Positions 34,604 to 47,271 are shown, counted from the first letter of the stretch. The stretch: DNA of 64,000 nt from Marisa cornuarietis (GCA_004794655.1 SMMW01000612.1:1-64000), one strand, 5' to 3'. The notes: a model not told the origin generated them from the letters alone. Program-made: numbers and translations.

Positions 34604-35989
34604 CCCTATGATCCAATGAAAATACGATCTACAGAAAAATGAGGGGAAAAACAAAGTCAACAAAATGCCAGATCAAATAAAGATATATCACATTCAAATG
34701 TTCAATTTTTTGCGACATCAAGAAGTAGGATGTTAACTGGTAACGATTCTGATAAGGACTGATTTTTTGCAGTGTTTGTCTGCCGCGTCCAAGGGGCGCA
34801 ACCCAAAACTGGTGTCTCACCCCTAATTTGCCTCCCCTTTGGACCTGCTAATTACATCATCCCTTGCAAAGCTAAGTTTGAGATGTAACATGATTTTCTG
34901 AGAAAACATTACAGAAACAACTGCCAGAGATAAGTTTATGTTTCGGTTATGTATGTGAAAGTCGGCGATAGTTATAAGAGGGAGAAACAAACCTGTAGCT
35001 TTGAAATATGAAAATAGACAAACAAATGGCAGCTCTTTGTGAAAAACAGTTGTGTGTGTCCCTTCTTCTCCATTCTTTGTTAATTTAAACCTGTTTGTGT
35101 TTTAATTCCATTCACAATTTGTTTGGTTTGGTTTTAGGAATATGATAATAATCAGCAATAATTTATGTAGTTTTATGACAGAACAGCATCCGTTCTCCCT
35201 TTTCAGGTTCCATAAGACTGATAACCTAGCACCATCATGAAATGATTTTCAACCCATTACTTTACACACTTATGAAGATAATTGTCACATGAATTAATTG
35301 CTATAGACACTTTCACTTGCTGTAATAAACTCTGAATAAAGTTGGTGACAAGCATATAGGGCCAGATAGAAAGCATTCGACTGTTTAGTGCATGACCGAG
35401 GTACTAAGTCAGGGCGCAGAGCAACGAGACGCCAACTACAACCCCATTGGCAATAATTTCAGTTTGTAAACCAGAAAAATGTAAACAGAAAAGCGTGTCA
35501 ACTTAAGTAGAAGACAATTGTAGTAGAAAACAGTCAAATTATTATCTGATGCACTTCTTTGGCTTTTGTTACACTGAGTAAGTGAGCTGTTTATCACATT
35601 TACAGACAGTGCAGAAACACACGTGAGATGTCTGACAAGCAATGCATGGTGTTTATAAGCTATTTGTTTCGAGTTCTGAGGGTAAACTTCAAGCACAATA
35701 CTTCCTTAGCAATATTTCAATCTTCCCTTCTAAAGGAATGCTTGAAGATGTTAATTAAAATTAGAATGAATAACTAAGGGGAGTTATAAAACTAGGCAAT
35801 GGGAAACCTTTTAAGTTAATTCATAATCAAGGAAATGCTTAATTAATTATAAACAAAGAACAATCTGAGTAATTTGAAATACTTTTTTTATAAAGTGCGT
35901 ACGTGATTACGTTTGTTTCTTTATACTAATACAACTAATAATAATAATTAGATGAAAAAGAAGATAAAGAAGAAGTTAACTTATATAAC
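34604..35989. other. Intergenic DNA left of tandem duplication B
   Basis: AT-rich. Short frames at 34629 and 35436 show no motif. No gene supported. Confidence 0.4.
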
Positions 35990-38900
35990 CTAATATCCCA
36001 TACCTAAGGACATACTTATGAAAGCTTACATCAGTAGTTAAAAAAGGTGATAGTTAGAACTAAAATTTAGTATTGATTTTTATTAATAGTTTTCCTCTGT
36101 GACCTCGTAATCTTAAAAATGTAATTTCGAGTAATTAAAGGATGGCTATAATCTCCCAATTGAAGTATTCTGTACACACTGATTTTGATCCTTTAACACG
36201 CGCGTTTTTATATGTTACTGGAGAGTTGCTCCACTCACCTTGGCAGGTTGATGAAGGAAAATAAATTGACACTTACCTGTCGTCTATGATTGAAGCTTCG
36301 CAAATTATTTGAGAACTGTCATTTAATGCACAACTCTGATCTGTATAATATGTTCACGAACGGGAAATGAATATTCTCAAAGGAAAACGTTAATGTATTG
36401 ATAAAAGTGTGTATCGCCCACTGATGAGATACAAAAAGTACTGGCTTGTCTGAAATACAGTTTTTAACCTCCGTGAAATATTATTTTAAATGTCTCACGA
36501 AAGCGTTGCGAACGAAAATAATAAACAAAAATGTGAACACAACTGTTAATCTGTGGACATGAATTGACAGCTGCAGACACCGTCATGTAAGTGGTGTGAA
36601 ACTGAGGATGAAAAAACGGATCTGGTAAAAACAGTCCAGTGATTTGCCACGTGACGACTGGCAATAAGACAATGATGAAGATTATAGAGACGACGACTAA
36701 CATGGAGGTGAGAGCCGCCTGTTGGCTGCTGATGTTACCGGATGTCGAGGTCGTCTGTTGTCTCCACGTCCTCGCTGCTCTCAGCTTGTGTACAGTCACA
36801 GCGGTATTGACACACACTATCACAAAGCTAGTCATGCGTACAACTGTTTCAAGAAAAAATTTTACCAAAATTCTGACTACTGCACTATGTTGCTCATAAA
36901 ATGCTGTACGCACCACTGACCACTGTTTTTTTCCTAGTACATTAACAAACTCAGCCGTAAATGAAAAAGTATACAAGAGGCCAATACTGAAGAAGATGAG
37001 AAAGCACGTGCCCAGGAAAGCTCCCAGGGTTGTGGTTCGCATACAAGTAGCGGCGCTGAGAGGGAAAACAACACAAATAAATCTTTCTGCAGCAATCACA
37101 GCGACAATAAAGCTAGAGGTCGCTCGAGTACTAAAAGCAAAAGCAACAAAATAAAACGAGGTTTTCACGTAATATTCCTCGCCTAGGGCTGCATCATACA
37201 AAGTTATAAACGACTTTATGGAGAACATTACTAAAGAAAACAGTAAGAAAAAGCAATCAGTCAGCGCGAGAGAGAAGAGACACAAGTTCATGCGGTCTTG
37301 TAGTCCCTGTCGCCAGAACACCAGACAGTTGATGATGTTTCCTGGGATTCCAATGAGACACACGAGTGTTGATAGACCAGCAATGAAAACTGTTTCTACT
37401 ATCTGGCGTATCTCCTGACTGTTGCCATCGGAGAAGTCGCTCTCCGCAAAAGATACGGCTATTAAACAAGTTACATTGTCCGTTGTAGAGGTTTTCATAA
37501 TTAAAAATAAATTTAACTCATTCGGAAAAATTGCTTGGAACAGAAAAGAAAACTTCTGGTAGAATAAACGCATTTGAACAGTGCACCTTACTTCTGTTAC
37601 AGAATTTATATTGAAGCCAGTCGTTATCATGTGCATTAAATACTGAAACCGTCCGGAAAAAAACAGGATTCCCTTGCTTGAGGAAAATATTTAAATAAAA
37701 GTTTAGTCGTTTTTTTATTTTGAAAATCGTCAGAAGAAGAGAGATTTCTCTCCGCAATGAGAAACCTATAATAATGTTTTAATTGCAAAGGGTATTTTTT
37801 ACAAAGAAAAATACTCGAGGATTTCTTAGTTTTATTTTTTCACTTAATAATATTCTGCTAGTAGTAAGGCTCCTTATAGTTGGGTTTTATTTTAGTTAAT
37901 GAGAAAAAAATGATAATCTGAAATATATTCCAGTTTTTTAATTAATCATTTTGAATAAATAATTAAAATTAAACACGTCAGACATACATTGTTATGAACA
38001 TGAAGATGGAGTTCGACTAATAAAGTAAAAGAAATTGCACCTCTCCTAAGAAAAAGGACACACACACACACAGCACCACACGTGTGTCTTAGCTGACATG
38101 AATGTAGAAAGAAGAAAAAAAGCAATTATTCTGTATTTCTTTTTTGTTGACACGTAAAACTTCAAGGTGCAAAAAATTATATCCTAGGCCCAATCATTGT
38201 ATGAAAGTATGTGTTTAAGCACGTGCCTGGCGAACACGCAGTAAACAAACAAGCCTGTTTGCTTCTACAGGGCGCCGAAAGATTTTAGTACGGGGTTTTT
38301 TTTTCACAACAAATGATTTGAGCCAGTTTTGTTGACAGAAACTTTGGAATTTAAGCACACATAAGCGCAAAGCCTATTAAATGACAAAAGAGACATTGAA
38401 ATGTAACAATGTTACATATAGTTCCAGAAGGCATTCAAAGAGGATGTTTCGTGATTTCCTAGACTCCGGTGATTTGGAGCACAAGGACATGCACAGATGT
38501 TATCTACCTTGAATATAGCAATTTTTACTGCCTGCATGCCTTTGCTTTTCACTTCTACCTGTCACAGGTAGACCAAGTTCTGTTTGCGTTGTCCATTGAG
38601 TGTTACCACCACAGCTTGGACTCTCGATGGTTTTTTTTTGCTGACTGGTTCTCTGCGTCGAGATTCTATAACGTAAGATCTCCAACCATGAGTTTTTTCT
38701 GTATTTTCTCAAGTTTCTCTCTCGGAGAAAAGTTGCCTGCTGCCAAAGAATGCTAAAGATATTTAGACCACCGCCTCGAGTAACTTTCGACCTAGCGCTG
38801 CTTTTTGGGCTGACAACATGCCAAAAACTGACCCAGTAAGCTCTTGTTTCTTGACGAATTTTCACACATATGGAGTAACGGATGCCCCTGGAGGAACACA

Positions 38901-39817
38901 CGACCATCGTCGTTTATGCTAAAGACATTTCGACTATTGCCTCGAAGAACTGTCGATCTGGTGCTGCTTTTTGTTACTTGACCTTTCTACATTCACTCAT
39001 ATGACAAAGAAACGGATACGAATGGGTGAACACGCGACCAACTTCCTTTATTTAACCGGTAAATTGTGAGAACGAATGTAGAGGAAGACCACACCTCACC
39101 ACTAGTGACTAATTCCACAAGTTACTAGGGGAGGGAGCTACTTGTCTCGCGCCGTTCCTTTTAGGCTTTCTCCTACTCACACTACAAACTCGCTGGCACT
39201 CAATACACACAATATTCACTCGATCACCCGCGGCGAGCGATAATTCCAACTGATGGTCAGTGGACAGGACATACAAGTGTCGACAACGCCAACAAAAGAT
39301 ATAATTAATAACACCAGTCAAGAGAAAGGGAAAATCTTTAACATCCCCCATTGGGCATCCCTTCTCTGCTCCGCTTATTCTCGCCCCCTCACTCCAAGCC
39401 CCCCAACTGCTGCCCAGGTCGATCGACCTCTGAACAGCGCGTACAAAACAAAAACAAGCTTACCCTTAAAGGGGCCCTACGGACGAGAATTAGCTGAATC
39501 GCCTGTTGGCATGTTTATACAATCCCGCACTATCCCCTCGTGACGACGATCGACCGTCACACACCCCAATGACGTAAGCAAACGGAAGTGTGGAGGCAGC
39601 CGCAACCGCCTACGAATCTCGCAGTCCCAGCACAGGGAAGACGACAGCAGTGGTGCAGTAACGGCTGTCCAATCACAGAAGAATAGTCAACCCAAAAAAG
39701 CAGCAAAGAGAGAAGCAAAAGATTACTGGGAAACCGAAGAAGCTGTCATTAATTTCTTGCAAGGTCCTTTCCGAGGTTAGGACGTAGTTACTCCTCTGCC
39801 TGTTACGCTCTATCCCT
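35990..39817. repeat. Tandem duplication B, copy 1 (contains receptor 5)
   Basis: Homologous end to end with 40200-45901: both start near CTATCCCATACCTAA and end near GACGTAGTTACTCC...TATCCCT. This copy lacks the two insertions in copy 2. Its length, 3.83 kb, equals that of copy 2 after removing them. The unit includes the receptor, both flanks and a GC-richer distal part. Confidence 0.9.
36464..37498 (-). CDS. Single-exon rhodopsin-class GPCR, candidate chemosensory receptor (receptor 5)
   Basis: This intact 344-residue receptor starts at the ATG at 37498, by alignment with its tandem copy receptor 6. An in-frame upstream ATG at 37636 would add 46 residues that are not conserved in frame. 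Landmarks are sequon Asn8, GNIIN in TM1, LALTD with Asp81, ERF at 138-140 (Phe replaces the Cys of ERC), the HKLRAARTWRQ ICL3, LLP in TM6, and NS then HIFVY (322-326) in TM7. The tail is RSQRFRE. Near-identity with receptor 6 is spread over the whole gene and flanks, so the pair is recent. Confidence 0.93.
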   Translation of the reverse strand: MKTSTTDNVTCLIAVSFAESDFSDGNSQEIRQIVETVFIAGLSTLVCLIGIPGNIINCLVFWRQGLQDRMNLCLFSLALTDCFFLLFSLVMFSIKSFITLYDAALGEEYYVKTSFYFVAFAFSTRATSSFIVAVIAAERFICVVFPLSAATCMRTTTLGAFLGTCFLIFFSIGLLYTFSFTAEFVNVLGKKQWSVVRTAFYEQHSAVVRILVKFFLETVVRMTSFVIVCVNTAVTVHKLRAARTWRQQTTSTSGNISSQQAALTSMLVVVSIIFIIVLLPVVTWQITGLFLPDPFFHPQFHTTYMTVSAAVNSCPQINSCVHIFVYYFRSQRFRETFKIIFHGG

Positions 39818-40199
39818 AGCACACAGCTAGCAGCAACACACCAAGATTAATGGAATATCGATTAACCAAATTCAGCATTATCCCACTTGCTAATGTCGGG
39901 TCTAACATACCCACCCTTGTTTACGTCGCCACAAAGTAAGCTCAGCCCGCACCGCACATAAAATACTAAAATATCTGAAACCTCAATTTTCTCACGATCC
40001 TCGCTTGACAGCGAAGAAAAAAACAAGACACCCTAACCACCTGGACAGATGGTGAGCTCTGCTCGGATCGCACGTGAAATAAAGTAAAAACCGAGACTCA
40101 ATTTCTCGTGATTTCCAGCGTGGCAGTGTCAAACCAAAGTACACCTGTGTCTCGAACTTAAAACTACAATACAATACCCCCTTGTACGCTACAGATATA
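39818..40199. other. Spacer between the two copies of duplication B
   Basis: About 380 bp with no counterpart in the window and no gene. Confidence 0.4.
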
Positions 40200-40534
40200 A
40201 CGTGCTATCCCATACCTAAAGACATACTTATGAAAACTAAGATCAGTAGTTGAAAAAAGGCGATAGTCACAGCTAAAATTTACTATTGGTTCTTAATAAT
40301 ATTGTTTTCCGCTGCGACCTTGGTAATCTTAAAAATGTAATATTGATTCACTAATGAAAGGATGGGCAAATTCTCCGAAGTGAAGTATTCTGTACACACT
40401 GATCTTGATCCTTTAACACGCGTTTGTATATGTTACTGGAGAGTTGCTACACTGAACTTGGGAGGCAATAAAGGAAAATAAATTGACGCTTACCTGTCAT
40501 CTATGATTGAAGCTTCACAAATTATTTGAGAACT

Positions 40535-41928
40535 AGGAGATACGTTTGCCCCCAAGTAATAGGCAGTTGTTATTCACTGCATGGACCTACGGTTCAAAAG
40601 TTCATGAAGTGAGTATTCGGAAGGATGATAGGCAGTGTGCTGTCCCATTTGATTTTTCTTTCAAAACAGACACCCGTGATAAGCGCAGTTTGTCAATAAG
40701 TTCCACTACCGTTATATTTACCTTCAGGCTGCGTCTGACACCTTGATAATGATGTAAACAGCAATCCTGTCACATTTGATAACATAAATAGTCAGTAAGA
40801 AACCCAGTTAAAGTAAAACATTTGAAATTATCTACGATAACCAATTTGTATACTCTAAAAACGATGAAAGACGATGACAGTGACGAAGACGAGTGTTCTC
40901 ACTTAGAGGAAAATGATATTTTAGAGGGAAGTGAAGATAATTTCATCGGACAAAATCAGCTTGCAGATGAGCACATGGGGCCGCAGTATGCAACGAGGAG
41001 GAAGAGCAAGATATTGAAACCGATGTTGTTACCGAACATCCTGCAGCAGAAACATCTGATCGCGCTGAACTCAATGGACCAGTGGATATCCTTCTACAGA
41101 AGACGGTGATTTGAACCTTGAATGGTATAAAAACCTTCGTGGTTTTGCAATGCAGCCCAATTTCATTGCCACGACAGGTTTGATCGAGTCATTAAATCTC
41201 CTCCCTGTGGAGATTGTAAGACCATCCATTTTCTAAAATCTTTTTACCGATAGCGCTGAGATAAAAAAATGAAGGCTCAGACTAATTTACACGCACAGTA
41301 GTTGATAGGCAAGACTAGAAGACATATTTATTTGAACAAGGTCTAAGTTAAATACTTGGAAGCCTGTAAAAGCTTTTGAGTTAATATTTTTTTGCTATTT
41401 TTAGGTATGTGTATTGTACACAAGCCTAGAATAAATGATTACTGTACAAGACACCCGTTTATCCAAACGACATTTGCTTCACGGGTAATGAAGCGTGATA
41501 GATTTCTAAGTATTCTTACATTGTTTCATGTGAATGATAATTCCTTAACAGTTACAATGGGGTAGCCTGGCTTTGATCCTCTACACTAGTAATGACCCTT
41601 CATAGACCATTAGAACCATGTAAGAATTTGTAAAAAAAAATATATTTCTTGTAATTTTTAATTTAGATTTTACTTAATTTTATAATAGGAATTTTTTATG
41701 GCTAACTTAGAAACAATTATTTTTTTCAATTTTGAAAAAAAAGCAGTACAGTTTTGTTGATAAGAAAATGCCTCGCCCGCTCGCTCTTGTTATAGTAGTA
41801 TTCTTATGTCTTGTTTCAGATCTTTTTTGTTTATAACAATAAATATGTTGTTTCACAGAAAACAATAAAAAAATTATTTATTAAGATTACATTGTATACA
41901 AATTGTTTTACAACCTATAGATGTACCT
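40535..41928 (+). mobile_element. Insertion carrying a decayed piggyBac-like transposase
   Basis: Boundaries were deduced by comparison with copy 1, where GAGAACT is directly followed by GTCATTTAA. The insert has no clear terminal inverted repeats. A TTAA lies 6 bp outside the right edge but not at the left, so the classic piggyBac target duplication is not shown. Confidence 0.65.
40864..41570 (+). pseudogene. piggyBac-like transposase relic
   Basis: Begins at an ATG with a highly acidic stretch (DDDSDEDE), as in piggyBac N-termini, and then suffers frameshifts and stops. Near 41453-41568 the string HPFIQTTF, RVMKRDRFLSIL and FHVNDNS matches the conserved block before the DDE domain. The catalytic part is missing. 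Confidence 0.6.
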
Positions 41929-42075
41929 GTCATTTAATTTACATCTCTGATCTGTATAATATATTCACAAACGGGAAAGGAATATTCTCAAAGGAAGACG
42001 CTAATGTATTGATAAAAGTGTGTATCGCTAACTAATGAGATACCGAAAAATATTGGTTTGTTTGAAATATAGCTT

Positions 42076-43110
42076 TTAACCTCCTTGGAATATTATTTTA
42101 AAGGTCTCACGAAAGCGTTGCGAACAAAGATAATAAACAAAAAAATGAACACAACTGTTGATTTGTGGACATGAATTGACAGCTGCAGACACCGTCGTGT
42201 AAGTGGTGTAAAATTGAGGATCAAGAAGAGGGTCTGGTAAAAACAGTCCAGTGAATTGCCACGTGACGGCTGGCAATAGTGTTGTGATGTAGATGATAGA
42301 GACGACGACTAACATGGAGGTGAGAGCCGCCTGTTGGCTGCTGATGTTACCGGATGTCGAGGTCGTCTGTTGTCTCCACGTCCTCGCTGCTCTCAGCTTG
42401 TGTACAGTCACAGCGGTATTGACACACACTATCACAAAGCTAGTCATGCGTACAACTGTTTCAAGAAAAATTCTTATCAAAATTTTGACTACTAGACAAT
42501 GTTGCTCATAAAATGCTGTACGCACCACTGACCACTGTTTTTTTCCTAGTACATTAAAAAACTCAGCCGTATATGAAAAAGTGTACAAGAGGCCAATACT
42601 GAAGAAGATGAGAAAGCACGTGCCCAGGAAAACTCCCAGGGTTCTGGTTCGCATACAAGTAGCGGCGCTGAGAGGAAAAACAACACAAATACATCTTTCT
42701 GCTGCAATCACGGCGACAATAAAGCTAGAGGTCGCTCGAGTACTAAGTGCAAAAGCAACAAAATAAAACGAGGTTTTCACGTAATATTCCTCTCCTAGAG
42801 CTGCATCACAGAAAGTTATAAACGACTTTATGGAGAACATTGCTAAAGAACACAGTAAGAAAAAGCAATCAGTTAGCGCGAGAGAGAAGAGACACAAGTT
42901 CATGCGGTCTTGTAGTCCCTGTCGCCAGAACACCAGGCAGTTGATGATGTTTCCTGGGATTCCAATGAGACACACGAGTGTTGATAGACCAGCAATGAAA
43001 ACTGTTTCTACGATCTGGCGTATCTCCTGACTGGTGCCATCGGAGAAGTTATTCTCCGCAAAAGATACGGCTAATAAAAAAGTTACATTGTCCGTTGTAG
43101 AGTTTTTCAT
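42076..43110 (-). CDS. Single-exon rhodopsin-class GPCR, candidate chemosensory receptor (receptor 6)
   Basis: This intact 344-residue receptor is the tandem twin of receptor 5. The ATG at 43110 opens with sequons at Asn3 and Asn8. Features are GNIIN in TM1, LALTD in TM2, ERC (138-140), the conserved basic ICL3, LLP in TM6, and NS then HFFVY in TM7, where receptor 5 has HIFVY. The tail begins CSQRFRE instead of RSQRFRE. Differences from receptor 5 concentrate in the N-terminus, ECL2, TM5 and ECL3. No canonical TM3/ECL2 cysteine pair is visible. Confidence 0.93.
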   Translation of the reverse strand: MKNSTTDNVTFLLAVSFAENNFSDGTSQEIRQIVETVFIAGLSTLVCLIGIPGNIINCLVFWRQGLQDRMNLCLFSLALTDCFFLLCSLAMFSIKSFITFCDAALGEEYYVKTSFYFVAFALSTRATSSFIVAVIAAERCICVVFPLSAATCMRTRTLGVFLGTCFLIFFSIGLLYTFSYTAEFFNVLGKKQWSVVRTAFYEQHCLVVKILIRIFLETVVRMTSFVIVCVNTAVTVHKLRAARTWRQQTTSTSGNISSQQAALTSMLVVVSIIYITTLLPAVTWQFTGLFLPDPLLDPQFYTTYTTVSAAVNSCPQINSCVHFFVYYLCSQRFRETFKIIFQGG

Positions 43111-43603
43111 AATAAAAAATAAATTTAAGACAATAAGGAAAACGTGCTTGGAACAGAAAAGAATGCTTCTGGTAGAATAAACGCATTCGAACGGTGCACT
43201 TTACTTCTGTTACAGAATTTATATTAAAGCAAGTCGTTAACAATATTTATCATGTGCATTAAATAGTGAAACCGTGGGGAAAAAGCACGATTCCCTTTCT
43301 GTAGGAAAATATTTAAATAAAATTTTTGTCGATTTTTTTTTTTTGAAGATCGTCAGAAGAAGAGATTTCTCGGCGGAATGAGAAACCTATAATAATGTTT
43401 TAATTGCAAAGAATATTTTTTACAAAGAAAAATACTTCATGACCTCTTTTATTTTAATTTTACTTAATAATATTCTGCTAGTAGTAAGGCTCCTTACAGT
43501 TGGGTTTTATTTAAGTTTTTGAGAAAAAATGATTACCTGAAATATATTCTAGCTTTTTTTAAATTAATCATTTTGAATAAATAATTAAAAAGGAACACGT
43601 CAG

Positions 43604-43667
43604 ACACACACACACACACATACACACACACTCACACACACAAACACACACTCACACACACACAGCA
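43604..43667. repeat. Interrupted CA repeat
   Basis: CA-rich tract in copy 2. The matching site in copy 1 (about 38058-38071) has only a short CA run, so the microsatellite expanded after duplication. Confidence 0.85.
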
Positions 43668-44825
43668 CCACACGCGTATCTTAGCTTACATTAATGTAGA
43701 AAAAAAGCAATTATTTTGTATTTCCTTTTTGTTGACACGTAAAACTTCAAGGTGCAAAAAATTATATCCTATGCCGAATCATTGAATGAAAGTATGTGTT
43801 TAAGCACGTGCCTGGCGAACACGCAGTAAACAAACAAGCCTGTTTGCTTCTACAGGGCGCCGTGAGTTAAAAACAGATTTTAGTACAGTTTTTTTTTTTG
43901 CAGAGCAAATGATCTGAGCCAGTTTTGTTGACAGAAACTTTGGAATGTAAGCACACATAAGCGCCAGGCCTATTAAAGTGACAAAAGAGACATTGAAATG
44001 TAACAATGTTACATACAGTTACAGAAGACACCCCACGAGGATGTTTCGTGATTTCTTAGAGTCCGGTGATTTGGTGCACAAGGACATAAAATATTGTTAT
44101 CTACCTTAAAATAGCAGTTTATCCTGCCTGCCTGCCTTTGCTTTTCACTTCTACCTCTCACAGACCAAGTTCGCGTTGTCCATTGAGTTTTACCACCACA
44201 GCTTGGACTCGATGGTTTATTTTTGCTGACTGGTTCTCTGCGTCAAGATTCTATACCGTAAGCTCTCCAACTTTTTCCATGAACTTTTACTTTATTTGCT
44301 CAAGTTTCTCTCTCGGAGAAAAGTCTCTTGTTGTCAAAGAATGCTAAAGATATTTAGACCACCTCCTTGAGGAACTGTCGTCCTAGCGCTGCTTTTAGGC
44401 TATCGACGTGCCAAAGACTGCCCCTGTAAGCTCTTGTTTCTTGACGAATCTTCACACTTATAGAGTAAAGGATACCACTGGAGGAACACACGACCATCGT
44501 CGTTTATGCTAAAGACATTTCAACCATTGCCTCGACGAACTTTCCTTAATTGACCTTTGTACATTCACTCATATGACAAAGAAACGGATACGAATGGGTG
44601 AACACGCGACCAGCTTCCTTTAACTAATCGTTAAATTGCCAGAACGAGTGTAGAGGAAGACCACACCTCACCACTAATGACTAATTCCACAGGTGACTAG
44701 GTAAGGGAGCTACTTGTCTCGTGCCGTTCCTTTTAAGCTTTCTCCTACTCACACTACAAACAAGCTAGCACACACTATTCACTCGATCAACCGCGGCGAG
44801 CGATAATACCAACTGATGGTCAGTG

Positions 44826-45207
44826 TGTAACGGGGTGGGATGAGGTCCACTTGCTCAGTCTCACCACAATGATTAAAACAACACCGTCGTGGGTTCAGGT
44901 TTACTAGTGCGTCAGAGGATATGTCTGACTAGGCGAAAACATACATCACGCTCTAACAACTGCTTGGTGGGGCAATCCTCCCACCTATCAACTCCCCGTC
45001 CAACTGTCTTCTCTCCTCCCTCTCTCACCCTCTTATTTCCCATCACACCCGACTTTTCCCGAAGCCCTGTCCTTGTTACTAGGCGACCCCCTCCCGCTCC
45101 CCTTCGGCCGTGTCGCCATTCGGCCAATGGTTTTCCCCAACCCCCTCCCACTCTCTTTCGGTCACAAGGTTGCCGACCGTCTGGTGTATGTCACCTACCT
45201 TTCTATC

Positions 45208-45260
<53 letters not shown>

Positions 45261-45324
45261 GTGTGTGTGTGTGCGATGCGTGTGTGTACCTGTGTCTGTG
45301 CGTGCCATACCCCATACTACTATA
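44826..45324 (+). mobile_element. 499-bp insertion flanked by AGTG, class unknown
   Basis: Precisely bounded by comparison with copy 1, where GGTCAGTG continues straight into GACAGGACATAC. The insert starts TGTAACGGGGTGGG and ends CATACTACTATA, with AGTG on both sides (44822-44825 and 45325-45328). The TGTAAC start and 4-bp duplication suggest a solo LTR, but the end is not CA. It contains the GT microsatellite. Confidence 0.75.
45211..45276. repeat. GT microsatellite
   Basis: Long (GT)n tract inside the 499-bp insertion. It creates the Cys-Val and Thr-His frames seen on both strands. Confidence 0.95.
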
Positions 45325-46246
45325 AGTGGACAGAAGGACATACACGTGTCTACAACGCCAAAAAAAGATATAATTAATAACACCAGTCAAGAGAAAGGGA
45401 AAATCATTGACATTCCTCAATGGGCATCCCTTCTCTGCTCCGCCTATTCTCGCCCCAAACTCCAAACCCCCCAACCGCTGCCCAGGTCGATGGACCTGTG
45501 AACAGCGCGTAGAAAAAAAACGCTTACCCTTAAGGGCGATTATTAGCCCAATCACCCGTTGGCATGTTCATACAACCCCGCACAATTAGAGTTCATCTCG
45601 GGAGGTTGCTTATCTCCTCGCGACGAAGATCGAGCGTCACACACCCCACTGACGTAAGCAAACGGCAGTCGCAACCGCCACCGAATCCCGCAGTCCCAAT
45701 GCAGGCAAGATGGTCGTCTAAAGCAGATGACAGCAGTGGTGCAGTAACGGCCGTCCAATCACAGGACAATAGTCAACACAAAAAGCAGAGAAGAGATAAG
45801 CAAAAGATTACTGGGAAACCGAAGAAGCTGTCATTAATTTCTTGCAAGGTCCTTTCCGAGGTTAGGACGTAGTTACTCCGCTCCCTGTATCGCTCTATCC
45901 CTTTCAGAGCTACACACTTTTGTTTTTATATTTTAATGTCCTTACATTTTACAAATTGTCTTAATCCATTATTAAGCCCCGTCCTACATGGCAGTTTGTC
46001 AGGACACACCATTACGAGTAACATCACATAATACGCCCAGTAACTGACACCTGTTCTTTCATACAACATATAAACAATATCTGTTGATGGGTTCAGATGT
46101 TTTTATGTTGCCAACAGAATTTGTTGTAGCTTAGATTGGTCGTTTCTTCTCGTGAACTTTTCTTTGGTATTATTTTCTTTTTTATACAAAACCAGAGCTA
46201 TGATATAACAAAAGAAGATTTAAAGTTTAACACCGATATATCTATA

Positions 46247-47271
46247 TGTCACGGACCAGTCCGTGCCATAGTATTTTTCAGGCTATGTTAACCCCTTAAC
46301 AACTCATGGCTTACATGTGTGGATCGAGTGTATGCTGGAATGAATGTGATCGGTAGAAAAGTAAGGGTTAAGTTTCGTGAACACTGCTCAGCAGTCGAGT
46401 TGCGCAGTAAAGAAACCCTATAAAAGGTGTTCAGGTGCGGGATACTGGAGGAGGAGAAGGATAGAGAACTGGGGTAAGACGTGCCGAGTCACGCGAGAGA
46501 GAGAGAAGAAAGGTTAAGACGTGCTGGAATCACGAGAGAAAGGAGGCTGAAAGAGAAAGCGATCCTGTGTGGAAAACCTCGCCCCAGATGTGATCTTAAA
46601 GGTGAAGGCGACAGTACCAGAAGCCTACCTGACCCAGCAGCGGCTGGAGAAAATACGACCGTCGAGGACAAGCGACACTTTTTTTTCTGGAGACCGACCG
46701 GATCCCGCAGTGTGGGGATAACGGACGACTAGTGAGGACTGGCGAACCGGCCAGTTGGGCATTTTCGGCCTCGTTACGTCTCCGAGGATTATCTACGTGT
46801 TAACCCCGTGACCCCACACCCCCTTCGTCGACACGGTCTGTGTGTGCGTCGTCGAGTGGCGGAAAGAACTGAGTGTTCAGAGAAGTCAACGTATTCATTT
46901 TTAAACCCCCCCCCCCTTTGGGGAAGGGTGACCAGAGTGGTTCGAATGATGTGTCAGTGGTGTTCCTGATTCATGTTTATGAGGAATGTTGGTTGAGTTT
47001 AAGGATTCTGAGAGATTGGAAGTAGGAGGGGCGACAACCCTAATATCGCCGAACTGTAAGTACTGTCATTAACGACTGTTAGTCTGAGGAGAACCAGAGA
47101 TTTTGTGTTAGAACAAAAACTGGAAGCTTAAAGAAATTTTGTTTAAAATAAAATAGCCTGTGTGGCTGCGAGGATAGAAGCAAAGCTGATATTTTGAGAA
47201 CTGGAACTGTAGGGGAAGGATTGAACGACGAGTTGATAAAAAAGAATAGAATAATAGACGCATATTACACA
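46247..47271 (+). mobile_element. Gypsy-type long terminal repeat, probably a 5' LTR with lost interior
   Basis: Starts with the inverted motif TGTCACGG...CCGTGCCA typical of Gypsy-group LTRs. It has a TATAAAAG box near 46419 and ends near ATTACACA. About 20 bp later comes GCGCCCAGTAGGTGGGG, resembling the GCGCCCAACGTGGGG found at Gypsy primer-binding sites. No gag or pol frame follows and no second LTR is in the window. The 83-codon frame at 46481 lies within the LTR and is not treated as a gene. Confidence 0.5.

Larger units (their letters stand above)
40200..45901. repeat. Tandem duplication B, copy 2 (contains receptor 6)
   Basis: Direct repeat of 35990-39817, interrupted by a ~1.39-kb insertion (about 40535-41928) and a 499-bp insertion (44826-45324). 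Removing these leaves about 3.81 kb, matching copy 1. Confidence 0.9.

Noticed and set aside
36464..37636. Longer 390-residue version of receptor 5
   Set aside because: The extra 46 residues are not preserved as an open reading extension in receptor 6, whose start aligns with the ATG at 37498.
38469..38907. Frames of 95 and 135 codons on opposite strands
   Set aside because: The tandem copy (44100-44520) breaks both frames with indels.
44889..45555. Frames of 142-162 codons on both strands
   Set aside because: They span a GT microsatellite inside a 499-bp insertion absent from the paralogous copy; composition is repeat-driven.
46481..46732. 83-codon frame
   Set aside because: Lies within the proposed LTR and has no protein resemblance.
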